A model generated the notes under the pieces. It was not told where the DNA came from. It did no database searches and saw only the letters and a program-made list of their open reading frames with translations. Shown piece after piece: positions 1 to 7,625 of a stretch of DNA of 8,517 bases. Position 1 is the first letter of the stretch. Every line of letters starts with the position of its first letter. Source of the DNA: Desulfobacterales bacterium. GTDB lineage: Bacteria; Desulfobacterota; Desulfobacteria; Desulfobacterales; Desulfobacteraceae. The position numbers and the translations under genes were made by a program. The stretch covers positions 1 through 8,517 of the forward strand of contig JAKSAU010000990.1 of NCBI GenBank assembly GCA_022361535.1. Reading direction: 5' to 3'.

Positions 1-263
1 ATCTGGGTGACCATGTTCCTGCTGTCACACCCCTTGGCTGTCACAGCCACTCTTTTTTTGGTTTTAAAAAGCTGGGGAGTAAGATAGACGGACAGGTTCA
101 TGCGGCAGTTTCGGTTGAACACCAATTGTTCTGCAGCTTCCGGGGTTTCGGCCATGAACGGTTCGGTCATGTGGGGCAGGGTTGCCCTGCGGTACCCGAT
201 GACCCCATCCACTTCATCCTTTTCAAGCAGGTTCCTGGCAATTTCTTTGATTCTGCTTTCCAT
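1..263 (-). CDS. Partial FrhB-like 4Fe-4S protein, N-terminal 87 residues
   Basis: The gene is cut by the left edge, so only the first 87 codons are visible. My translation starts MESRIKEIARNLLEKDEVDG and contains KGCDSR at residues 77-82. That motif recurs in FrhB-like or 4Fe-4S dicluster proteins encoded beside HdrA and MvhD in sulfate reducers and other anaerobes; this is recalled family knowledge, not a search. Such proteins are thought to pass electrons between ferredoxin, F420 or a flavin and the Hdr module. Cluster-binding cysteines would lie further downstream, outside the window. The ATG overlaps the mvhD-like stop by one base (TGATG) and has a GGAGG seven bases upstream, so the two genes are probably translationally coupled. 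Last visible gene of the Hdr operon. The reading frame is sure; the family is moderately sure. Confidence 0.7.
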   Translation of the reverse strand, partial: MESRIKEIARNLLEKDEVDGVIGYRRATLPHMTEPFMAETPEAAEQLVFNRNCRMNLSVYLTPQLFKTKKRVAVTAKGCDSRNMVTQ

Positions 264-694
264 CAGGCCACCTCCGGCAATTTTTTGATGAACCGTTTGG
301 CGGGTCCGAGCTGTCTGATTTTTTCAATCACATGGTTGGCTGTTTCAGCGAACTTGACTCCTTCGGCGGAAGAGATCCAAGAAAACTGGAGCCGGCCCGG
401 TTCCAGGCCGGAATATTCGAGGAGCTCCTTGAGCAGGAAAAACTTTCTGCGGGCATAGTAGTTGCCCTCAATATAGTGGCAGTCCCCGGGATGGCAGCCG
501 GAGATCCAGACGCCGTCGGCGCCGTTGCGAATGGTGTGGAGGATCATTTTGGCCGAGACTCTTCCCGAGCAGGGAATTCTGATGACACGCATATTGGGCG
601 GGTATTGAAAGCGGCTGACGCCAGCAAGGTCTGCCGCACCGTATGAGCACCAGTTGCATAGAAACGTAACTATTTTCGGTTGAAATTCACTCAT
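263..694 (-). CDS. mvhD: MvhD-like hydrogenase/Hdr iron-sulfur subunit
   Basis: 143 residues, the full length of the MvhD (methyl-viologen-reducing hydrogenase delta subunit) family. These small cytoplasmic iron-sulfur proteins pass electrons into or out of HdrA. The five family cysteines are present: C13 and C16 in FLCNWCSYGAADLAG, C42 in IPCSGR, and C67 and C72 in GCHPGDCHY. Position for position it is cysteine throughout, with no in-frame TGA, so this is not a selenocysteine form. The start ATG at 694 has GGAGAG (minus strand of 700-705) five bases upstream, and only 12 bases separate it from the hdrA-like stop. No hydrogenase large or small subunit is visible nearby, so the partner may be a dehydrogenase rather than a hydrogenase. 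The same family includes BamF and the MvhD-like part of QmoB. Family assignment is confident; the partner is unknown. Confidence 0.9.
   Translation of the reverse strand: MSEFQPKIVTFLCNWCSYGAADLAGVSRFQYPPNMRVIRIPCSGRVSAKMILHTIRNGADGVWISGCHPGDCHYIEGNYYARRKFFLLKELLEYSGLEPGRLQFSWISSAEGVKFAETANHVIEKIRQLGPAKRFIKKLPEVA
271..275 (-). promoter_or_regulatory. Ribosome binding site inside the end of the mvhD-like gene
   Basis: GGAGG on the minus strand ends seven bases before the ATG at 263. It lies within the last codons of the mvhD-like gene. It fixes the start of the FrhB-like gene and supports coupled translation across the TGATG overlap. Confidence 0.75.
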
Positions 695-706
695 CTATTC
701 TCTCCG

Positions 707-3700
707 TTACATGACGTGGTCAAACCCGATGGGTTCAATCATTGACATAATCTGTTCTTCTTCAAATCCGGCAAGGCCGGCTGCACCGGACCTGCATGAG
801 GATACGCATACGCCGCAGCCTTTGCAGAGCACGGGGTTTATATCTGCTTTACCCGCATCTTTTCCCTCTTCCAATATGGCAGGGGCGTTGTAGGGGCAGA
901 CCGTGACACAGACACCGCAGGAGGAACACTTTGAATGCTCCACATGCGCAGTGTTGCCAAGGGTTTTGATCTCGGTTTTGGCAAAGAGCCGGCAAACGCC
1001 TGCGGCCGCAGCCTGGGCCTGGGCGATAGACTCGTCAATGGGTTTGGGGTAATGGGCCAGGCCTGCCAGAAACACCCCGTCTACGGCAAAGTTTGCAGGG
1101 GCAAGCTTGACATGAGCCTCGGCAAAAAAGCCGTCCGAGTCCCTGGGCACCTTAAACATCTTGGCCAGGGTGTCATCACCGGCAGCTAAGGCCGCAGAGG
1201 CCAGAACCACAAGGTCGGTATCCATGATCACTGGTTTTTGGAGGACATGGTCGGTGACCTGGACGGTGATGGCGCCGTCTGTAACACGAACCTCGGGTTT
1301 GTCCTCTGCAGCGAACCGGATGAATATTACCCCAAGCTCCCTGGCTCGCTGATATAGGTTCTCCTTTTCCCCGTAGGTTCTGATATCCCGGTAGAGGATA
1401 AAGACGTTCATCTCAGGGTTTTGTTGCTTGAGATGGATGGCCGAGGAGACCGAATGAGTGCAGCAGATCCTGGAACAATATGGGCGATGGGGCTCCCTTG
1501 AGCCAACGCACTGAATAAATACGGCGGTATTGGCTTCCTTGAGCCGCGGACCATCTTCCATGAGCTGTTGATCCAGTTGAAGGCCTGTGAGGATGGCCGG
1601 ATGCTGACCGTAGGCGTATTCGTCAGGCTTGTGCTCTGTGGCGCCTGTGGCAATGAGTGCTGCCCCGTGGCGGATCTGTGTTCTAACACCTTTGTCCGAG
1701 AGGATTGTGGTGTCGAAGTTGCCCACGAAACCATTGACCTTGGACAATTGGGCGGAAAGATATAGATCGATATTTGGATGGTTTGTTACCCTGGTGCTGA
1801 GCGCTTCTAAGGCCGGTCGGACCAGAGTGCCCGATGCCGTCTTGTAAATACTCAGCGCATTCCCACCCAGGCGATCCTCTTTTTCCACCAGGCTCACCCT
1901 GTAACCCTGATCGGCCATGGACAGGGCTGATGTCATGCCGGAGATACCTCCGCCCACCACCAGAAGCCCTTTGTCGATGGATAGGGTTTCTTCCTTGAGG
2001 GGAGAGAAAAGCGCTACCTTGGAGACGGCCATGGCCACTGACTCCATGGCCTTGGCTGTGGCAGATTCCGGATCGTCCTTGTGAACCCATGAATTGTGGT
2101 TCCGGATATTGACCATTTCAAACAGGTATTTGTTCAGGCCTGCGGCGGCCAAGGTTTCCTGGAACAGTGGCTCGTGAGTTCGGGGAGAGCAGGCCGCCAC
2201 AACGATGCGGTTTAAATCTTTTTCCCGGATAATACCGGAGATGACCTCCTGGGCGTCCTGGGAACAGGAGTAGAGGTTGTCATCGGCATACTCGACAAAA
2301 GGTAGGGTCCGTGCGAAATCCCTGACCGCAGGCACATCCACCACGCCGCCGATGTTGATACCGCAGTGGCAGACAAAGACCCCGATTCTGGGGACATCCC
2401 CTGTAACATCGTTTTCCTTTGGCTGCTCAACGGTTTTAACAAGGCTGCCCCGGGCGTCTGATATGGCGGCGCCGGCACTGAGAGCGGCGGCCCCGGCCTC
2501 AATGACCGACTGGGGAATATCCTTGGGCCCCTGGAAGGCGCCGCATACAAAAATACCTTCTCTGGATGTGGAGGTGGGCGCAAACGCAAAGGTCTTGCAA
2601 AAACCGTTTTTGGTTAACTCGATACCCATGTCCAGGGCAAAATGTTTGGTTTCGCTATTGATTTCCATACCCACGGAAAGAACCACCAGATCAAAATCTT
2701 CGTTAGTTACCTGTCCGTTTTTTTCATCCAGGTATGAGATGGTCTGAATTTTTTTGTCAGGGGCCTGGAACACGGAATGGACACGGCACCGTACAAACCG
2801 GATACCGTGCTTCTCTTTGGCCTCGTTGAAACAGGCCTCAAATCCCTTGCCGTGGGTCCGCATGTCCATATAGAAGATGGTGCAGTCAAGATCCGGGTCA
2901 TGCTCCTTGGCGATGATGGCCTGCTTGATGGCATACATGCAGCAGACAGATGAACAATGCGCGTTGTCGCAGCGGTTGATGTCCCTGGATCCTACACATT
3001 GGAGCCAGGCTAAGGCCTTTGGCTTTTCATGGTCGGACATGCGCACCACATGGCCCTTGTTGGGGCCCGAGGCTGACAGCAGCCGTTCAAATTCCAGGGA
3101 AGTGACGATGTCTTTGGAAGTTTGCCATCCGTATACGTCGGAGTCTTTGGGATGGAAGGCCTTGAACCCGGGTGCCAGGATCACGGCGCCCACGTTCAGG
3201 GTAAATTCTTTGTCGGTGTCCTCGTAGTTCACCGCTCCGGCCGGGCAGACCTTGGCGCAGTTGCCGCACTTATCTTTGGTCAGCTTGATGCAGTTTTCAG
3301 GGTCAATGCAGAATTTCAGTGGGACAGCCTGGGCGTAGGGTACATAAATGGCCTTTCTTTTGGCAAGACCGACATTGTAAAGGTCGGTCACCTTTTTGGG
3401 ACATTTTTCCACACAGGCCCCGCAGGCCACACATTTGTCCGGATCCACATACCGGGCCTTCTGGAAAAGATCGACTTTGAAATTGCCTTTTTGGCCCTGG
3501 ATATCACGGATTTGGGCCAGGGTGATCAACTCGATGTTGATGTGTCGCCCCACTTCCACCAGCTTGGGGCTCATGATGCACATAGAGCAGTCATTTGTGG
3601 GAAAGGTCTTGTCCAACTGGGCCATGACCCCGCCAATGGCAGGGCTTGGTTCCACCATATATACATAAAAACCGGAATCGGCCAGATCCAGGGCCGCCTG

Positions 3701-3757
3701 GATGGCGGCAATGCCCCCACCGGCCACAAGAACCGATCCTATGGGTTTGGTACTCAT
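707..3757 (-). CDS. hdrA: Double HdrA-like FAD/iron-sulfur protein (tandem modules)
   Basis: 1016 residues holding two HdrA-type modules in one chain. Module 1 (about 1-440) has an FAD Rossmann motif VAGGGIAAIQAALDLADSG (11-29), PTNDCSMC (C57, C60), a ferredoxin insert with C109/C112/C115/C119 and C156/C164/C167/C171, and the HdrA signature CVGSR...HCSSVCC (C254, C268, C272, C273). Module 2 (about 455-1016) begins with FVCHCGINIGGVVDV (461-475), then YSCS (C498), ACSPRTHEP (521-529), a second Rossmann VVGGGISGMTSALSMADQG (600-618), a second CVGSR...YCSRICC (C750, C761, C765, C766) and two C-terminal 4Fe-4S motifs (C944-C954, C978-C988). HdrA proteins are the flavin core of heterodisulfide-reductase-like complexes and can bifurcate electrons. 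Both flavin sites look intact. Module 1 resembles QmoA and module 2 canonical HdrA; BamE of class II benzoyl-CoA reductase is a close relative in kind. AGGAGT (minus strand of 3766-3771) lies before the ATG. It sits between the HdrBC-like and MvhD-like genes, its expected partners. The substrate is not known. Confidence 0.93.
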   Translation of the reverse strand: MSTKPIGSVLVAGGGIAAIQAALDLADSGFYVYMVEPSPAIGGVMAQLDKTFPTNDCSMCIMSPKLVEVGRHINIELITLAQIRDIQGQKGNFKVDLFQKARYVDPDKCVACGACVEKCPKKVTDLYNVGLAKRKAIYVPYAQAVPLKFCIDPENCIKLTKDKCGNCAKVCPAGAVNYEDTDKEFTLNVGAVILAPGFKAFHPKDSDVYGWQTSKDIVTSLEFERLLSASGPNKGHVVRMSDHEKPKALAWLQCVGSRDINRCDNAHCSSVCCMYAIKQAIIAKEHDPDLDCTIFYMDMRTHGKGFEACFNEAKEKHGIRFVRCRVHSVFQAPDKKIQTISYLDEKNGQVTNEDFDLVVLSVGMEINSETKHFALDMGIELTKNGFCKTFAFAPTSTSREGIFVCGAFQGPKDIPQSVIEAGAAALSAGAAISDARGSLVKTVEQPKENDVTGDVPRIGVFVCHCGINIGGVVDVPAVRDFARTLPFVEYADDNLYSCSQDAQEVISGIIREKDLNRIVVAACSPRTHEPLFQETLAAAGLNKYLFEMVNIRNHNSWVHKDDPESATAKAMESVAMAVSKVALFSPLKEETLSIDKGLLVVGGGISGMTSALSMADQGYRVSLVEKEDRLGGNALSIYKTASGTLVRPALEALSTRVTNHPNIDLYLSAQLSKVNGFVGNFDTTILSDKGVRTQIRHGAALIATGATEHKPDEYAYGQHPAILTGLQLDQQLMEDGPRLKEANTAVFIQCVGSREPHRPYCSRICCTHSVSSAIHLKQQNPEMNVFILYRDIRTYGEKENLYQRARELGVIFIRFAAEDKPEVRVTDGAITVQVTDHVLQKPVIMDTDLVVLASAALAAGDDTLAKMFKVPRDSDGFFAEAHVKLAPANFAVDGVFLAGLAHYPKPIDESIAQAQAAAAGVCRLFAKTEIKTLGNTAHVEHSKCSSCGVCVTVCPYNAPAILEEGKDAGKADINPVLCKGCGVCVSSCRSGAAGLAGFEEEQIMSMIEPIGFDHVM

Positions 3758-3781
3758 AGATAGTTACTCCTGTTTACACAA

Positions 3782-5065
3782 TTACAGGCCGTATTCGGCC
3801 AGGTCCGGTCCGAGATAGGTCCGTTCGTTTTCTCCGAGCATCCCCATGGAAAGGCAGATAAGGGTCCATAGATGGACCGTATGGTAGTCTGCCTGATGGT
3901 GATGGGCCAAATCTTCAATTTGAGCATGGCAGTTGTGACAGGGGGTGATCACGTATTTGGCGCCGGTGGCCATGATCTGGTCAAATTTGGTCTGGCCGTA
4001 TGTCCTGCGCTCGTCGTTGTAACCGGACTGAAGCGCACCGCCGCCCCCGCCGCAGCAGAAGTTATTTGATTTGTTGGGGGCCATGTCCACGAAGTTTTCC
4101 TCGCCCACCACCTGTTTGACCACATAGCGCAAATCCTCGGCCATGGGATTGCCTATGGATTTTCTTATGATGTTACAGGGGTCCTGGACTGTGAACTTTA
4201 TACCGTCCTTGTTCCAGTCTGCATTCACAGGCAGCTTGCCTTCGCGTATCCACTGGGCGTAATACTGGATAATGCTTTTGAATTCGAAGTTGTGGGGAAT
4301 GTTGAATTTTCGCAGGCCTTCCCAAACGGCGAAGAATGAATGGCCGCATTCGGTGTTGATAAATACCTTACAGCCCAGACGGTCGATGTGTTCGGCCTGG
4401 GCACGGACAATCTTTTCCCAGGAGTCGTCGTCGGCCAGGAACATACAGTAGTTTTCTCCGCCCCAATAGTCGGAGTAGTAGGTCCAGTCGGCGCCTGCCT
4501 TGTGTAGGATCTTCCACAGGGGCAACAGCTCATCTGGCTCGGTTACAGGTTCCCTGGAATTCTGGTTAAGGGCGAAATAGGCACCTTCCCGGTCAACGGA
4601 AACTTCGAGGGCCTCAAACCCCTCTTGTTCCTCACGGCACTCCTCGGCAAGGTCTTCCACTGTAAACTGGAAGTCTTCGAGGGGGACGCCCATAGCCCCG
4701 CCCCGTGACCTGAGGTGATGGTCACAGGACCCCAGTATCCCCTTGGGCCGTTCCTCCCTGGGCCACTGGGAACGCAGGTAAAAGGTGAGTGCGGGGATGT
4801 TGATGGACATGGGACAGGCGTCGTAGCACCGTTTGCACATGGTACAGGCCCAGACCCAAGGATGACGCTCAAGCTCTTCATCCATGCCGAATACGGCCAT
4901 GCGGATGAACTTTCTGGGATCCATGTCGTGAAGACCTGTGGCAGGGCAGCCACTGGCGCAGCTGCCGCAGGTCAGGCAGGCGGAGAGGTTGCCGTCGGGA
5001 ATCAGCGCCTGGAACTGTTCCCGCAGGCCGTTATTCTTATAAGAGATCCGTAATCGATCCAGCAT
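3782..5065 (-). CDS. HdrC-HdrB-like iron-sulfur protein with C-terminal CCG domain
   Basis: 427 residues. The N-terminus is HdrC-like, with two 4Fe-4S motifs: C30/C33/C36/C40 (CLTCGSCASGCP) and C74/C77/C80/C84 (CTMCKRCYDACP). The C-terminus is HdrB-like, with one CCG motif: C297, C337-C338 in FCCGGGGG, and C376/C379 in PCHNC. That is C-x39-CC-x37-C-x2-C, the pattern that binds the non-cubane 4Fe-4S cluster of HdrB. The middle (about 100-240), where HdrB and HdrD carry their first CCG motif, has only scattered cysteines (C114, C143, C207, C232, C240) and no CC pair. Proteins of this type (HdrD, GlpC, BamD relatives) accept electrons from HdrA and reduce a disulfide, quinone or protein partner. 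No membrane segment is apparent, so it is likely cytoplasmic. First gene of the operon; GGAGG (minus strand of 5076-5080) lies ten bases before the ATG. Fold and role class are confident; the substrate is unknown. Confidence 0.9.
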   Translation of the reverse strand: MLDRLRISYKNNGLREQFQALIPDGNLSACLTCGSCASGCPATGLHDMDPRKFIRMAVFGMDEELERHPWVWACTMCKRCYDACPMSINIPALTFYLRSQWPREERPKGILGSCDHHLRSRGGAMGVPLEDFQFTVEDLAEECREEQEGFEALEVSVDREGAYFALNQNSREPVTEPDELLPLWKILHKAGADWTYYSDYWGGENYCMFLADDDSWEKIVRAQAEHIDRLGCKVFINTECGHSFFAVWEGLRKFNIPHNFEFKSIIQYYAQWIREGKLPVNADWNKDGIKFTVQDPCNIIRKSIGNPMAEDLRYVVKQVVGEENFVDMAPNKSNNFCCGGGGGALQSGYNDERRTYGQTKFDQIMATGAKYVITPCHNCHAQIEDLAHHHQADYHTVHLWTLICLSMGMLGENERTYLGPDLAEYGL

Positions 5066-5196
5066 AATATCATTTCCTCCAAAGCAGGCCCGTGATCGGC
5101 CTTGACTTACGTTATGGGGAAATGCATCTTTGCTGTACGCTTCTTTCGATAGGCGGTCAGAAAACAGATCTCCCCGGGAAATACTAGCACCAGCCG

Positions 5197-5211
5197 GGCA
5201 CGGGCGGTGCC
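5197..5211 (-). repeat. Small G+C hairpin in the presumed leader of the Hdr operon
   Basis: GGCAC and GTGCC form a perfect 5-bp stem with a 5-base loop, 132-146 bases upstream of the HdrBC-like ATG. There is no U-run after it in the direction of transcription, so it is not an intrinsic terminator. It may be a leader structure or chance. Confidence 0.25.
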
Positions 5212-5282
5212 TTGGTATCTGACTCAGTGCTGTCTTGGAAAATCTGTCATTTTGCTTGTCCTTGATGGTTCTAAAGTTCTAA

Positions 5283-5303
5283 GTATTTTTCCCATGAAAA
5301 TAC
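5283..5303. repeat. Perfect 7-bp inverted repeat, possible operator
   Basis: GTATTTT and AAAATAC are perfect inverted copies separated by seven bases (TCCCATG). Beside it, GTTCTAA occurs twice in tandem at 5268-5274 and 5276-5282. The spacing suits a dimeric regulator, and the site lies about 220 bases upstream of the Hdr operon start, at the composition break. No regulator is identified, and A+T-rich inverted repeats also arise by chance. Confidence 0.3.
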
Positions 5304-5575
5304 ATTGCTAATGGTTATACAAAAAAAACATGATACACAAATTGATAATTTGGATGGATCCCGACGATTGTATTTTCTTTATAAATCCATATCCGGATTT
5401 TGTATTGACCTGAATTTAACTATGCGTTTTACGCTTCGTTTTGAGTCTGGTGTGCTTGGGTCATATAAATTCATTGTAGGATCAAATTTGCCAGATTTGC
5501 GATTCACTAAAGATACGGCAGATTAAATATATAGGATAATAGCCAAAAGGAAAAATTTCAGGATAGTATTTTTTT

Positions 5576-5592
5576 GATATCTTAAAGATGTC
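5576..5592. repeat. 17-bp near-palindrome GATATCTT-A-AAGATGTC
   Basis: Two 8-base arms around a single central base match with one T/G exception. The one-base centre makes a hairpin unlikely and points to a dyad protein-binding site, if anything. It lies in the gene-free region, just after a run of seven T on the plus strand. Confidence 0.25.
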
Positions 5593-5794
5593 ACATTGCA
5601 GACCGCCTCAAAAATGAGATTCCCACGATACAGATTCCGTAACCTGAACTATTATTTAATAATAATGCCCACGCTCAAACCATAATCAGTTTAATTCCAT
5701 CTGCCTACCACCTGGGATTTCTATCATCACACAAAAAGTAATCGCTCTTATTTACCAGAAAACCTGGTTACTAAGTTTCAGTGTTTTTTCAAAA

Positions 5795-7495
5795 TCAAGA
5801 TGAACAGCTATAGTGCGAAACGCCGCCAACGTTAAAAAATGCCTCAGGTTTTAGACGATAATATTTATCTTCTATCCTTTGTGATTGCTCATCATATGGA
5901 GAGCTAAGCACTTCTTGCAACTCTCTTACTAATGTGTAGTCTCCCTGCATGGCTTGTTGATAAGCGGGCACAATCAACCACTCTCGCCACGCATATTTGG
6001 GGTTATTCCGTTTCATCTTTGCCGATATTTCTGCCAAACTGCCGCCTTTGATAACGAGGTTGTGCCAGCTTTTTAGCCAAGATTGCCATTCCTCATCAAG
6101 TTGTTGTGAGGTCTTGCTATAGAAGCTCTTTTTCAAGGCTGAAACATTCTCTGGGACATGGGATAATTCACGGAAGAAAATGGTGTAATCCACCTCTGAT
6201 TTGGTCAGTAACTGTATTAATCCCTGCACTAGCTTTGGGTGATAGTCCGTCAACCCAAGCTTGGTCGCCCACATTTTTTGGATTTGTTTCTGCATTGCAT
6301 GTGCAAAGCCATGGCGTATTTGATCCAAATGTTCCAAAGCTTCAGAATCTTTTGCAAGTAACGGTCTCACTGCAGCCCAAAACATATGATAATTCGCCTC
6401 TGCTGCGGTTGGCTGATTGAAGAAGGAAAAGTGTTCGCCGCCGCCAGTCCATGGTTGAAACCCAGGATCGAAAATTTCACAAAATCCAAATGGCCCATAG
6501 TCGAGGGTAAAGCCACCAGCGGCGCAGTTATCACTATTATAATTACCCTGGCAGTACCCAATACGCTGCCAATTGGCCACTAATGACGTAAGCCGCTGGC
6601 GAAAAAGCTTAGCCAACTCAACCACTTGTTCCGCAAAAACAAGATCTTGATTAATATCGTTTTGGTATTCTCGGTCAATTAAGTGCGCCACAATCATGCG
6701 CAACTCTTCTAAAGCTCTTTGATGGGCATTGCCGCGAACCCTGCGGGCAAATAACTCTAACTGGCCAACGCGCAAAAAAGACGGTGCAACGCGAGTTGAA
6801 ATAGCCACAGGATTATCCACCATAATATCAGGATCGGTGGAGTGAGAGTTTTGGGAGTACCAGGGCCGGGTAACGCTCTCGGATTTTGATACATAAAGTG
6901 TAAGAGATCGCGTTGTGGGAACCCCCAGGCTGTGCATATACTCTTGTGCGAGAAACTCACGCACACTTGAACGAAGCACTGCGCGCCCGTCGGCACCACG
7001 GCAATATGGCGTTGTGCCGCCACCCTTTAGCTGCATTTCCCAACGCTGTCCATTGAATACCCCTTCAAATACAGATATCGCCCGGCCATCGCCATACCCA
7101 TTACCGGTACCAAATGGACATTGGTGTGTATATTCGGTGCCATAAATTGACAGGGCATAGCCAGTTGCCCAACCAATCTTACGCATAGGCTCGTTTGCTG
7201 CTGAGATATCACCGGAAAAAATCCTGCGAAATTTTTCATCATTTACCAACTCGTCGCTTAATCCAAGTTCATTAAAAAAAGTGCTGCTATGGGTTACATA
7301 TTCCGGTTCCGGAAGCGGTGTAGGAGTCACCGGTACGAAGTGACCGGAAAAAACCTGACGGGCACGGTAATCATGACCATCTGCAGTGGCATCAGGATCG
7401 GCATTTAAGGTATCCATTAAAGAATAATCAGCTAATCGCACGAACTCATGGAAAGTCGAAATGCTCTGCTGAGCAGATGGTTTAGACAATGACAT
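5795..7495 (-). CDS. selO: SelO (YdiU) protein adenylyltransferase, pseudokinase fold
   Basis: 566 residues. SelO proteins bind ATP upside down in a protein-kinase-like fold and transfer AMP to Ser, Thr or Tyr of target proteins, linked to redox stress in bacteria and mitochondria. Family landmarks present: VTPTPLPEP (56-64), the lysine motif [20 protein letters not shown] (155-174, K157, R166, R171), SVRE (177-180), [14 protein letters not shown] (234-247), the metal and catalytic region GNYNSDN (317-323, D322), [10 protein letters not shown] (331-340, D332) and DPGFQPW. The C-terminus ends SCSS; C564 sits where vertebrate SELENOO has selenocysteine. The conserved start of homology near residues 15-56 supports the ATG at 7495, with a modest GAGG (minus strand of 7507-7510). 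The usual GGHQFG...AGQLGDGRA segment is replaced by [13 protein letters not shown], so this is a divergent subgroup. It is longer than typical bacterial SelO (about 480-500). Base composition is more A+T-rich than the Hdr operon. Confidence 0.93.
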   Translation of the reverse strand: MSLSKPSAQQSISTFHEFVRLADYSLMDTLNADPDATADGHDYRARQVFSGHFVPVTPTPLPEPEYVTHSSTFFNELGLSDELVNDEKFRRIFSGDISAANEPMRKIGWATGYALSIYGTEYTHQCPFGTGNGYGDGRAISVFEGVFNGQRWEMQLKGGGTTPYCRGADGRAVLRSSVREFLAQEYMHSLGVPTTRSLTLYVSKSESVTRPWYSQNSHSTDPDIMVDNPVAISTRVAPSFLRVGQLELFARRVRGNAHQRALEELRMIVAHLIDREYQNDINQDLVFAEQVVELAKLFRQRLTSLVANWQRIGYCQGNYNSDNCAAGGFTLDYGPFGFCEIFDPGFQPWTGGGEHFSFFNQPTAAEANYHMFWAAVRPLLAKDSEALEHLDQIRHGFAHAMQKQIQKMWATKLGLTDYHPKLVQGLIQLLTKSEVDYTIFFRELSHVPENVSALKKSFYSKTSQQLDEEWQSWLKSWHNLVIKGGSLAEISAKMKRNNPKYAWREWLIVPAYQQAMQGDYTLVRELQEVLSSPYDEQSQRIEDKYYRLKPEAFFNVGGVSHYSCSS

Positions 7496-7562
7496 TGTTA
7501 CAAATACCTCGCAAAATTACAGTTGAAACCTCACGTATTGGTTTAGAGCAAGAATCAATATT

Positions 7563-7594
7563 ATGGGCATAAGAGTTCTTGCCCATGCATAAGA
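7563..7594. repeat. Inverted repeat and 20-bp-spaced direct repeats upstream of selO
   Basis: ATGGGC (7563-7568) and GCCCAT (7581-7586) form a 6-bp stem that can extend with AAG/CTT across a 2-base bulge. The same stretch carries GCATAAGA twice, at 7567-7574 and 7587-7594, exactly 20 bp or about two helical turns apart. A weaker GCAAGAATC lies at 7548. There is no U-run on either strand, so a terminator for the PEBP gene is doubtful. A regulator site for selo transcription is possible. Confidence 0.35.
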
Positions 7595-7625
7595 TTCAGT
7601 TGTAATTTAAGCCATGGGTTGACTT

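Larger units (their letters stand above)
5066..5794. other. 729-bp intergenic region, A+T-rich on its right side
   Basis: This stretch separates the Hdr operon from selO and should hold the operon promoter, but no convincing -35/-10 pair was found on the minus strand. The part next to the operon (about 5066-5260) is G+C-rich like the operon. From about 5270 it becomes A+T-rich. It contains a perfect 7-bp inverted repeat (5283-5303), a near-palindrome (5576-5592), an all-A/T hairpin ATTATT-TAAT-AATAAT (5651-5666), and a 5-bp hairpin ACCAG-AAAAC-CTGGT (5754-5768) 26-40 bases after the selO stop that lacks a following U-run. A plus-strand frame of 73 codons at 5305-5526 starts at TTG, has no ribosome binding site and looks like chance. 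Confidence 0.6.

Noticed and set aside
2277..2747. Plus-strand frame of 156 codons antisense to the hdrA-like gene
   Set aside because: A shadow of the conserved minus-strand gene, with low-complexity Ser/Thr/Pro composition and no ribosome binding site of note.
707..3757. hdrA-like gene as two genes wrongly joined
   Set aside because: One uninterrupted frame with a single ribosome binding site; no start with a Shine-Dalgarno was noticed at the module boundary near residue 450.
3122..3763. Plus-strand frame of 213 codons antisense to the hdrA-like gene
   Set aside because: Entirely opposite a strongly conserved HdrA region; long antisense frames are common in G+C-rich coding DNA. No family motif.
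5305..5526. Plus-strand frame of 73 codons in the intergenic region
   Set aside because: TTG start (ATG at 5311), no ribosome binding site, no recognisable motif, A+T-rich DNA where such frames arise easily. Also against the direction of all supported genes.
5754..5768. Hairpin shortly after the selO stop as an intrinsic terminator
   Set aside because: Only five base pairs and followed by AAATAAG rather than a U-run on the minus strand. Not enough to call a terminator.
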